64,000 bases of DNA from Psychroflexus planctonicus (GTDB taxonomy: Bacteria > Bacteroidota > Bacteroidia > Flavobacteriales > Flavobacteriaceae). Where the stretch lies: NCBI RefSeq assembly GCF_014640195.1, contig NZ_BMGM01000005.1:62001-126000 (forward strand), written 5' to 3'. The number at the start of each line of letters is the position of its first letter. Positions within the stretch are counted from its first letter, which is position 1. This document shows positions 54,473-62,159 of the stretch, piece by piece. The notes beneath the pieces were generated by a model that made no database searches, was not told the origin of the DNA, and worked only from the letters and a program-made list of their open reading frames with translations. Both the position numbers and the translations under genes were made by a program.

Positions 54473-55231
54473 ATGAATATTCCTGAAGGAAAGAAAGTAT
54501 ATTTTGCAAGCGATAATCACTTAGGTGCGCCAACTAGAAAAGAAAGTCTTGCTAGAGAGAAAAAATTTGTGCGGTGGTTAGACCACATTCAAAAAGATGC
54601 TGCAGCTTTATTTTTGTTGGGTGATTTATTCGACTTTTGGTTTGAATATAAGGAAGTAGTGCCCAAAGGCTTTGTAAGAACGCTAGGTAAATTGGCGGAA
54701 ATTTCTGATGCTGGAATTCCTATTCATTTTTTTGTAGGCAATCATGATTTGTGGATGAATAATTACTTTAAAGAAGAGTTGAACATTTCTGTTTACCATA
54801 AACCTGAAGTTTTTACATTTAATAACAAACAATTTTTTATAGGACATGGCGACGGTTTAGGCCCAAACGACAAAGGTTATAAACGCATGAAGAAAGTCTT
54901 TGTCCACCCGTTTTCAAAATGGCTCTACCGTTGGTTACATCCAGATATTGGTGTGCGTTTAGCAAGACATTTATCGGTTAAAAACAAATTGATTTCTGGC
55001 GATGATGATGCCAAATTTTTAGGAGAAGAAAATGAATGGCTTGTACAATACGCCAAACGTAAATTAAGCAAACAACATTTTGACTACTTTTTATTTGGTC
55101 ACCGACATTTACCTATGGAAATTCAACTAAATGAAACTTCTACTTACATCAACACCGGAGATTGGATCAATTACTTTACCTACGCCGTTTTTGATGGCAA
55201 AGAACTTAGTTTGTTAACTTTTGATACCTAG
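54473..55231 (+). CDS. lpxH: UDP-2,3-diacylglucosamine diphosphatase (LpxH family)
   Basis: 252 residues from ATG 54473 (MNIPEGKKVY). Calcineurin-like phosphoesterase: SDNHLG (with Asn where LpxH has x), LLGDLFDFWFEY, GNHDLWM, GHGDG and FGHRHLP, which supply the dinuclear metal site. The DFWFEY and GHRHLP segments fit LpxH. It removes UMP from UDP-diacylglucosamine in lipid A synthesis. A TTG nine bases upstream (54464) is too close to the promoter and is not used. Confidence 0.88.
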   Translation: MNIPEGKKVYFASDNHLGAPTRKESLAREKKFVRWLDHIQKDAAALFLLGDLFDFWFEYKEVVPKGFVRTLGKLAEISDAGIPIHFFVGNHDLWMNNYFKEELNISVYHKPEVFTFNNKQFFIGHGDGLGPNDKGYKRMKKVFVHPFSKWLYRWLHPDIGVRLARHLSVKNKLISGDDDAKFLGEENEWLVQYAKRKLSKQHFDYFLFGHRHLPMEIQLNETSTYINTGDWINYFTYAVFDGKELSLLTFDT

Positions 55232-55292
55232 TTAAAAACAGGAAAACGTTCAGGAAGATGTCTACTTATTAAATCAATTACTCAATTTGTTT

Positions 55293-56501
55293 TTAGAACA
55301 AAGTATAAGCTGCTATAAAGCTTATAGTACCATCTGCATTTAACTCCACAATATTATCTATGGTATGCCTTTTAATAATATAATAATTTATGGAAAATGA
55401 ATATTTCTCTTTGTATGTTCCACCTACACCAACAATTACACTATGTTTATTAATACTGTTTTGGTCCTGTAACTTTATTCCTCTATAATTTGAGTCAAAA
55501 TCTTTTTTTAAAGCGGCATTAAAAGCATACGCAGTGCTTACAAAAAATTGATGATCTTTATTTATTTTAAAATACCTTCTAATGCCAATTGGAAGCTCTA
55601 AAGCGGAAGCATCAAAAGAAGAATCACGCGAAGGATATAGAGCGTCTGTTTTGCTTGCCTTTAGTTTTTGAAAGTTTGGAGCAAAAAAAACACGCCATTT
55701 ATCTCTATCATTAGTTCGTGTGAATTCTGTTTCAATTCCTATTGAGTAAGTAACTAGATTTTCAAATTTATTTTTAACAATCAAAACCTGTTGATTGTAA
55801 CTATTATAAGTAAATTTTGTTTCAAACGGAGGTAAATAAAGGCCACCTAGTGTAATTTTAAAGTCCATTTTGGTTACTGTTTTGTTTTCATAAAAGTTCA
55901 CAAAATCTTCATCAACACAGCTTGAATAATCTTGAAAGAAGTCTGTTAATTTATCTTCATCATATTTTATTTCTGCATAGCGTTTTATGTCGAAATCTTC
56001 ACAAAACAAGTCACCATAAAGTTGTTTCTGATATTCTCTACCCTGAATGTTTTTAGTATTCTTTACTTTTTCGGTGTATTTTAATAATGTTATGCTCTTA
56101 TTATTGCCATAAAAGAAGAAGTCTGATATTTGCTTATAAGCATAAAGATTAGATTTAGATTCAAATAAAACTTTAAGAAAAACTAATTGACCTTTTCTTT
56201 TAATGAGTTTACCGCCTAGATCAACTAAATTCTCTTCCAAAGTATGGCGTTTATAGTATTGATCAGTACCGTAAACTAAAAACTCGGATACTTCTCTAAT
56301 CTCTTTGGTTTGAACTATTGAATCTTTAGCCATTTTGTAACCAAAACTATCTGGATTTTTAGACCAATCCATATTTTTAATTAAGCATTCTACTTTATTA
56401 TTATCGTTGTCAATAAAATACCCTTCTTGAAAATAAAGTTGTGCATTTAAATGCAGAACAAAAAAAGAAAATAAGATGAAGTAATAATTGGCTTTTTTCA
56501 T
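55293..56501 (-). CDS. Outer membrane beta-barrel protein, PorT-like
   Basis: 402 residues from ATG 56499-56501 (MKKANYYFILFSFF). Signal peptide to about residue 20 (LNAQ). N-terminal half (about 22-210) is a mixed region with a Cys pair (FCED, SSCVDED). The C-terminal half (about 220-402) alternates beta strands and ends in YTLF, as outer membrane proteins do. Function unknown. The in-frame TTG at 56540 is rejected because it gives no better signal peptide. Confidence 0.75.
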   Translation of the reverse strand: MKKANYYFILFSFFVLHLNAQLYFQEGYFIDNDNNKVECLIKNMDWSKNPDSFGYKMAKDSIVQTKEIREVSEFLVYGTDQYYKRHTLEENLVDLGGKLIKRKGQLVFLKVLFESKSNLYAYKQISDFFFYGNNKSITLLKYTEKVKNTKNIQGREYQKQLYGDLFCEDFDIKRYAEIKYDEDKLTDFFQDYSSCVDEDFVNFYENKTVTKMDFKITLGGLYLPPFETKFTYNSYNQQVLIVKNKFENLVTYSIGIETEFTRTNDRDKWRVFFAPNFQKLKASKTDALYPSRDSSFDASALELPIGIRRYFKINKDHQFFVSTAYAFNAALKKDFDSNYRGIKLQDQNSINKHSVIVGVGGTYKEKYSFSINYYIIKRHTIDNIVELNADGTISFIAAYTLF

Positions 56502-56707
56502 AACAGTTTTAAAAGTTAATAAGATGGATTTGAAGCTCAAAAATAAAATTTTAAAAGGAATACCCTACTTTTTTAAAAAGTTTAATCAAAGGGTATTGAA
56601 AAATATAAATTGCACTTAAAAAATTCAATTGTTTCAATATGCAAATTTTATGCAAATGAAAAGGATTGCAATTGTATAAGCTTGAAAGTTCTTTATGGTT
56701 TGACTAT

Positions 56708-56740
56708 CTCAAACCCCGAAGCGTCGGGGGAACTTTGGAC
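56708..56740 (-). pseudogene. tRNA-Asn 3' fragment interrupted by a 16-nt hairpin
   Basis: On the minus strand GTCCAAAGTTC, then CCCCGACGCTTCGGGG (56714-56729), then TTTGAG. The intact tRNA-Asn 97 nt upstream (minus direction) reads GTCCAAAGTTC GAGTC TTTGAG, so the hairpin replaces GAGTC. The flank just before (ACTGTTTTGAT) is only loosely like the anticodon arm. The rest of 56502-56836 has no gene. Confidence 0.75.
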
Positions 56741-56794
56741 TTATCAAAACAGTTTGAAGTCTGATATAATAATTAAAAAAAATCAATACTTATT

Positions 56795-56832
56795 AAAAAC
56801 AAAGAATCCCGATACTTACGTATCAGGATTAA
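56795..56832 (-). terminator. Terminator of tRNA-Asn
   Basis: On the minus strand AATCCTGATAC / GTATCGGGATT (11-bp stem, one G-T), loop GTAA, then CTTTGTTTTT. It starts 7 nt after the tRNA. Confidence 0.8.
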
Positions 56833-56836
56833 TTTG

Positions 56837-56910
56837 CTCCCCCTCAAAGACTCGAACTTTGGACCCTCTGATTAACAGTCAGATGCTCTAACCAACTGAG
56901 CTAAGGGGGA
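56837..56910 (-). tRNA. tRNA-Asn (GTT)
   Basis: 74 nt on the minus strand. Acceptor TCCCCCT pairs with AGGGGGA; anticodon loop CTGTTAA (anticodon GTT); T-arm CAAAG TTCGAGT CTTTG; discriminator G. CCA not encoded. Confidence 0.97.
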
Positions 56911-56939
56911 ATATTTTTGCTTGTTTTACTAAGCGGATA

Positions 56940-56969
56940 CAAATATAAAGCTAATTTTACTTTCGCAAA
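56940..56969 (-). promoter_or_regulatory. Promoter of tRNA-Asn
   Basis: On the minus strand TTTG, 18 nt, TATATTTG, about 30 nt before the tRNA 5' end. Confidence 0.75.
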
Positions 56970-56999
56970 ATATTTTTCAGCAAAAAGTAAAAATATTTT

Positions 57000-58316
57000 T
57001 TATTCAAATAACCAGCGGTACACATCGTTCCCATTAGCGAACAAAACCAAGGCTATAATGATAAAGAAACCGATTACTTGTGCGTACTCCATTACTTTTT
57101 CATTGGGTTTTCTACCGCTTATCATTTCATATAATAAAAACATTACGTGACCACCGTCTAAAGCAGGAATCGGTAAGATGTTCATAAAAGCTAAAATAAT
57201 CGAAATTAATGCGGTTGCCATCCAGAAACCTTGCCAATCCCAGCCACTCGGGAACAAACTTCCTATAGCTCCAAAACCACCAACCTGAGTTGCTCCTTCC
57301 TGAGTAAATACGTATTTAAACTGCGTTGCATAATCTTTTAAGGTCCAGTAACCATAATCAAATCCAGCCGAAATACTTTCAGCAAAACCATAGGTTTTGG
57401 TTTCAATATCAAAATGCCCACCATGAATTACGCCAATTAAACCTTCATCGTTAGGGGTAATTTCAAAATCTTTTGTAATTCCATCGCGAGAAACTTGAAC
57501 AACAACCGGTTTGGTTCCATTTTCCTTCATTCGCTCGCTAAAATCAACACGATTTAAAATTTCTTTTCCATTTAAGGCAACAATCTTATCTCCTTTTAAT
57601 AGTCCTGCTTTCTCGGCTGGACTATCTACATCCACACTATCTATTTGTGGCTTAATAATCGGATAGAAAGAAGTTTCTACTTCTCCTGAAGTAAACAACT
57701 GCATTCCTATATCTTCTGGAAGAGAAATGCTTTTATAATTGCCATCCCGATTTACCGTGATTTCTTGCACATCTCTTAGCAACAAATGCCGATTAATATC
57801 AATCGGGTTTTCAAAATCTTTTCCGTTTACTTCTACAATTTGGTCGCCATCTTCAAAACCTAAATCTTGCATAATTGGCGAAACGGTAAAACCTTCCTTC
57901 AAACTTTCAGGACTTACATATTTTTCACCCCACACAAAAAGCACCATCATGTAAATTGCAAAACCTAAAATAATATTAACGGTTACGCCACCCAACATAA
58001 TAATTAAGCGTTGCCAAGCTGGTTTACTTCTAAACTCCCATGGTTGCGGTGGTTTTGCCATTTGCTCCTTGTCCATGCTTTCATCAATCATCCCCGAAAT
58101 TTTCACATAACCGCCCAATGGCAACCAACCAATTCCGTAAACAGTATCACCAATTTTCTTTTTAAACAAAGAAAACTTCAAATCAAAAAATAAGTAAAAC
58201 TTTTCAACTCGGGTTTTAAATAATTTCGCAGGAATAAAATGTCCCAATTCGTGAAGGACAATCAATAAAGACAAGCTCAACAACAATTGTATGGCTTTTA
58301 TAAAAAATGGATCCAT
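57000..58316 (-). CDS. rseP: RIP site-2 metalloprotease RseP
   Basis: 438 residues. Intramembrane zinc protease: HELGH (His22, Glu23, His26) in the first TM helix and the third ligand in NILPIPALDGGH in the penultimate helix. Two PDZ domains lie between (about 120-200 and 205-290). Four TM helices. It cleaves membrane-spanning anti-sigma factors and remnant signal peptides. Ends 31 nt from the tRNA-Asn promoter region. Confidence 0.94.
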   Translation of the reverse strand: MDPFFIKAIQLLLSLSLLIVLHELGHFIPAKLFKTRVEKFYLFFDLKFSLFKKKIGDTVYGIGWLPLGGYVKISGMIDESMDKEQMAKPPQPWEFRSKPAWQRLIIMLGGVTVNIILGFAIYMMVLFVWGEKYVSPESLKEGFTVSPIMQDLGFEDGDQIVEVNGKDFENPIDINRHLLLRDVQEITVNRDGNYKSISLPEDIGMQLFTSGEVETSFYPIIKPQIDSVDVDSPAEKAGLLKGDKIVALNGKEILNRVDFSERMKENGTKPVVVQVSRDGITKDFEITPNDEGLIGVIHGGHFDIETKTYGFAESISAGFDYGYWTLKDYATQFKYVFTQEGATQVGGFGAIGSLFPSGWDWQGFWMATALISIILAFMNILPIPALDGGHVMFLLYEMISGRKPNEKVMEYAQVIGFFIIIALVLFANGNDVYRWLFE

Positions 58317-58343
58317 GTAGTATTTTTCAATTCAAAAATCGCA

Positions 58344-58351
58344 CAAAAGTA
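58344..58351 (-). promoter_or_regulatory. -7 element of rseP
   Basis: Minus-strand TACTTTTG (TAnnTTTG), 27 nt before the ATG. Confidence 0.45.
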
Positions 58352-58743
58352 AGCTTTTAAATAGAGATAAAAAAGATAGCATGCAGCAGTTCAAACATTT
58401 TAGGTTTTGTTTGTGCTTTGCAATGTATAATCAGTAGCCAAGAACCTGCTTTCCACTGCAAGTCCGCAGCACAAAATCACCAAAAAATAAGTTCGTCAGG
58501 AGCTTCTAACGTCGCTCTGTCAAACTCTTTTTTGTAGTGTTTTATGCTTTACGGGCTTTCTGTTGCAATCAGGGCTAGGGTTTTTAGTTTCAATTTGAAA
58601 TTGATGAGAATTTAAAATCAAAACTTCAACTAAAAAGAAATTACACGCTGAGGAAGTACAGCTAAAATGAAGTCAGCATCATTTCCAAATTATCACATTC
58701 GCATATTGACACTTAATCTCAACAATTCAAACTTAAATTTTCC
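58352..58743. other. Gene-free region between rseP and dgt with dispersed repeats
   Basis: About 390 nt without an acceptable open frame. It contains CTTTCCACTGCAAGTCC (58449-58465) and the related CTTTCTGTTGCAATC (58556-58570), both of a kind I have seen repeated in flavobacterial intergenic DNA, and the 22-nt motif shared with 17616-17637. Base composition from 58440 to 58580 is richer in G+C than the flanks. It looks like a site of small repeat insertions. Confidence 0.55.
58686..58707 (+). repeat. 22-nt dispersed repeat, copy 2
   Basis: Same as 17616-17637 with one mismatch (base 15, C instead of A). Confidence 0.6.
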
Positions 58744-58751
58744 TACTTTTG
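58744..58751 (+). promoter_or_regulatory. -7 element of dgt; decides the start codon
   Basis: TACTTTTG (TAnnTTTG), 19 nt before ATG 58771. A possible TTG start at 58762 would leave only a 10-nt gap to the box, so ATG is favoured. Confidence 0.5.
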
Positions 58752-58770
58752 AAATCAAATTTTGAACGCT

Positions 58771-60120
58771 ATGATGCAGTGGGAACAACTTCTTTCATTA
58801 AGAAAACAAGGCGATACAAACAAACGCCTTCGCAAAGAACAAGACGAAACCCGTTTGGGCTTTGAAGTAGATTACGACCGAATTATTTTTTCTTCAGCTT
58901 TTAGGAGTTTGCAAGACAAAACCCAAGTCATCCCGCTTTCTAAAACCGATTTTGTACACACGCGACTCACGCATTCTTTAGAAGTATCGGTGGTAGGACG
59001 TTCCTTAGGCAGAAAAGTAGGACAACAATTGTTGCAGAAACATCCACATTTATCAGCAACACACGGCTATCATTACCATGATTTTGGCGCTATTGTAGCA
59101 GCTGCGGCCTTGGCTCACGACATCGGAAATCCACCCTTTGGACATTCTGGCGAAAAAGCTATTGGCGAATTCTTTAAGTCAGGCAAAGGCCAAAATTTTA
59201 AAAATGAACTTACCTCAACACAATGGCAAGATTTAACGCATTTTGAAGGCAATGCCAACGGCTTCAAATTACTTACTGAAGACAAAGAAGGAGCGCCAGG
59301 CGGATTGCGCATTTCTTATGCTACTTTGGGTGCGTTTACCAAATATCCCAAAGCCAGTTTACCCCACAAACCCAGCAAAAAGATAGCCGATAAGAAGTTT
59401 GGTTACTTTCAACAGCAAGCTGATTTTTTTAACGAGGTTGCTTCAGAATTAGGTTTAGTTATCACTTCTAATCAAGGAGAAGAAAAACGCTTTACGCGCC
59501 ATCCATTGGCCTTTTTGGTAGAAGCGGCAGACGATATTTGCTACACCGTAATCGATTTTGAAGATGGCATCAATCTTGGCTTAATTGAAGAAGATAAAGC
59601 CTTAGAATACCTTTCTAAAATTATTGCAACACGCATCAATACCGAAAAATACAGTCAATTAAAACACACCAAAGACCGCATGAATTACTTGCGTTCTTTA
59701 GCTATTGGATCTTTAATTGAAGAAGCCGTGAGTATTTTTCTAGCAAACGAAGATGCTATTTTAAAAGGCGAATTTCATCAGGCTTTGTTAGATGCATCCA
59801 AATACAAAGCGCAAATAGACGACATTATTAAAATTAGTGTTGAAAAAATTTACCAAAGCCGAGAAGTCTTGGAAAAGGAAATTTCAGGCTATAAAGTTTT
59901 AACTACTTTACTAGATGTATTTACCAAAGCCATGCAAAATTACAAACAAGGCACAGAAAACAATTTAGACCGTTTGGTATTAAAAAGCTTTTTAAGCGAA
60001 GTTAATTTTGACAATAAATCTACTTACGAAAGCTTATTGGCTATCTGCTCGCATGTAGCTTCCATGACCGATGGAAATGCACTGCGCGTGTTCAAAAAAT
60101 TAGAAGTAGGAAGTATGTAA
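58771..60120 (+). CDS. dgt: Deoxyguanosinetriphosphate triphosphohydrolase
   Basis: 449 residues from ATG 58771 (two Met in a row; 58774 is possible). HD-domain dNTPase: FRSLQDKTQVI, RLTHSLEVS (first His), LAHDIGNPPFGHSGE (HD pair), and VEAADDICYTVIDFEDG (last Asp). It hydrolyses dGTP, releasing tripolyphosphate, and influences dNTP pools. Length is that of the bacterial Dgt family. Single gene. Confidence 0.94.
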   Translation: MMQWEQLLSLRKQGDTNKRLRKEQDETRLGFEVDYDRIIFSSAFRSLQDKTQVIPLSKTDFVHTRLTHSLEVSVVGRSLGRKVGQQLLQKHPHLSATHGYHYHDFGAIVAAAALAHDIGNPPFGHSGEKAIGEFFKSGKGQNFKNELTSTQWQDLTHFEGNANGFKLLTEDKEGAPGGLRISYATLGAFTKYPKASLPHKPSKKIADKKFGYFQQQADFFNEVASELGLVITSNQGEEKRFTRHPLAFLVEAADDICYTVIDFEDGINLGLIEEDKALEYLSKIIATRINTEKYSQLKHTKDRMNYLRSLAIGSLIEEAVSIFLANEDAILKGEFHQALLDASKYKAQIDDIIKISVEKIYQSREVLEKEISGYKVLTTLLDVFTKAMQNYKQGTENNLDRLVLKSFLSEVNFDNKSTYESLLAICSHVASMTDGNALRVFKKLEVGSM

Positions 60121-60144
60121 TTACTCAAATTTACTTTGGATAGC

Positions 60145-60161
60145 TCAGATTTACAATCTGA
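60145..60161. repeat. Short inverted repeat after dgt
   Basis: TCAGATT / AATCTGA with a 3-nt loop (TAC), 25 nt after the dgt stop. No T-run, so not a classic terminator; may be a REP-type element. Confidence 0.4.
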
Positions 60162-60221
60162 ACATAAGGCATAATTTCTTAAGAATCAATTTCATTTTTT
60201 AAAGAAAGTTTCTCAATCAAA

Positions 60222-62120
60222 TTAATCTTGCTGAATAACCACTTTAGATTGGTCTTTTTTCTGCACTTCAATTAAGAAATTTCTGAACTCTTCGTATTCA
60301 TCTTTGGCGTAGTCTCCTGAGTTCAACTGAAACCTACGGTGCACGATTAATTTAGCATGTTCAACTTTTATTTCTAGTGCATATTTGCCAAATTTTGTAT
60401 CTATTTCAAAAGGATCTGGAAAAGCGTCTACATGATAATTTTCTGGTAAAATATATGTGTAAAAATCTTCATCTATAAATCCACTATTGATTACAAATGG
60501 ATTTTTCCTTTCACTATATTTTCTTGGAACCACAACAGAAGCATTTAAAGGATTGACATTAAAAACAAGCCGATTTCCTACTTTCTTTGCAAAACCTTCT
60601 GATGTTAATTGTATTTTTTCTGTAAAAACAACTGCTTCTTTATCGTTCTCAAATTGAACATCTTGAATGTTTAATTTTGGTAAATCAGCCCAGTTTTTCT
60701 TATACTTTTTCTCTACATCTTCTAATTTCTGAATTCCATTTACATAACCTTTGCTGTATTGTGCACCTTGAGATTTTTTTTCAAACTGAGCGCTCATGTT
60801 GCCTTGTGCGTCAAGTTCAAGCTTGTATGTGTTTATTTGTAAATTCGCTTTGTCTGCAAAAACAGCGGTTCGTTTAATTTCTCCACCTTCTTTTTTTACT
60901 ACAAGTACATTTCTATCGCTATTAGAAACGCCAACATATCCAAACGGGAAATAAGCGCTTGTACATTCTAACCAAATATCTTCTTCGTTTTCCAGGGGAA
61001 TATTCAAAATCATGTGATTACCTTGTATTGAAGGAAAATTTTCGAACATGTCTTTTTTCTGTTGCTCACTTTTTAAAATTGTCCAATAAGAATCCACCCC
61101 AACTAATTTAAGCAATGCGTGGGTATAGTTAGTCAATCCTTTGCAATCTCCATATTTTACTCTATCTACATCTAAAGCACTAATGGGTTCCCAACCACCA
61201 ATACCAATAGCAACATTTACATAGCGCATGTGGTTTTGTACATATGCATAAACTATTTTTGCCCGTTGTATGGGATCATTCACACCTTCAACTAACTGCA
61301 AAACTTCTCGGGTGGTTTCCCTTGAAACTTCATCTCTGCCATGAATTAGGTTGTTGTACATCCAAGTACCAAATTCTTTCCAACTATTTACTTCAGCATC
61401 TACACCATGTAAACTAAATTGTTGCAAAGAAAAATATACATTAGGAATAAACTCGTCTCTAGATGGCTGATAAGCTTCATTTCTGTATGCAGGTAAGTTT
61501 TCGGCAGTAAAAACCAACTTATTGTTTTTATCTTGATAACTTATGCTATGGTAGTTTTCAAAATTACTTATTCTATGCTTCAAACCTAATTTAGCATCAT
61601 CCGTTATTTCATAAACCGATTTTACCACCGATTGAGATGGATTAGAAAGCGGCAACCAAGGATAAATAAATCCGGTTGTTTCATTGGTTAGTTCGTATTC
61701 AAATTGAACGGTATAAGGATAGCTGGAAGCTGAGTGTTTTAAAGCATAATATCTTGCATCTGTGTATAAGGTGCTGCGTCCAGTCGCGCTTAAATTACTA
61801 AAGTCCTTTTTTCGGTAAGTCTTAATTTTGTTTCCATTTTCATCGTAAATAACAGCTTTTAAAGATTTAACTTTAGTTCCATCTCGGAAGTGAACGTAGG
61901 CATCAACATCTCTATCTCCATTTCTATTAAGCACGGGGACTACTCTTTTGTAAGTCATTTCCAACTCATCTATATCTAGTAAATCTATCTTTCGATATTC
62001 TTCTCTTACTACAGAATTTACGTTTTCTTTTAAGGATTTTTCAATTGCTGGATAAGAAATGTTTTGCGCAGTAGATAAGTTAATGAACAACCATAAAAAA
62101 AGTAAACCTGTTTTTTTCAT
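60222..62120 (-). CDS. DUF3857 / transglutaminase-like exported protein
   Basis: 632 residues from ATG 62118-62120 (the GTG at 62126 is not used). Signal peptide to about residue 20 (STAQ). DUF3857 domain (about 45-230), transglutaminase-like core with VKYGDCKGLTNYTHALLKLVG containing the Cys, and the later His/Asp segments (about 270-400), then a DUF3858-type beta domain. The Cys is intact, so activity is possible but unproven. Paired with a paralogue 39 nt upstream. Confidence 0.85.
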   Translation of the reverse strand: MKKTGLLFLWLFINLSTAQNISYPAIEKSLKENVNSVVREEYRKIDLLDIDELEMTYKRVVPVLNRNGDRDVDAYVHFRDGTKVKSLKAVIYDENGNKIKTYRKKDFSNLSATGRSTLYTDARYYALKHSASSYPYTVQFEYELTNETTGFIYPWLPLSNPSQSVVKSVYEITDDAKLGLKHRISNFENYHSISYQDKNNKLVFTAENLPAYRNEAYQPSRDEFIPNVYFSLQQFSLHGVDAEVNSWKEFGTWMYNNLIHGRDEVSRETTREVLQLVEGVNDPIQRAKIVYAYVQNHMRYVNVAIGIGGWEPISALDVDRVKYGDCKGLTNYTHALLKLVGVDSYWTILKSEQQKKDMFENFPSIQGNHMILNIPLENEEDIWLECTSAYFPFGYVGVSNSDRNVLVVKKEGGEIKRTAVFADKANLQINTYKLELDAQGNMSAQFEKKSQGAQYSKGYVNGIQKLEDVEKKYKKNWADLPKLNIQDVQFENDKEAVVFTEKIQLTSEGFAKKVGNRLVFNVNPLNASVVVPRKYSERKNPFVINSGFIDEDFYTYILPENYHVDAFPDPFEIDTKFGKYALEIKVEHAKLIVHRRFQLNSGDYAKDEYEEFRNFLIEVQKKDQSKVVIQQD

Positions 62121-62159
62121 AAACACTTGGATTTATTGAGCACTTCCTTAAAAATTAAT

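Noticed and set aside
56610-56891. 93-residue open frame across the tRNA-Asn fragment and tRNA-Asn
   Set aside because: It covers a tRNA remnant, a terminator and part of tRNA-Asn in antisense; no start context or family.
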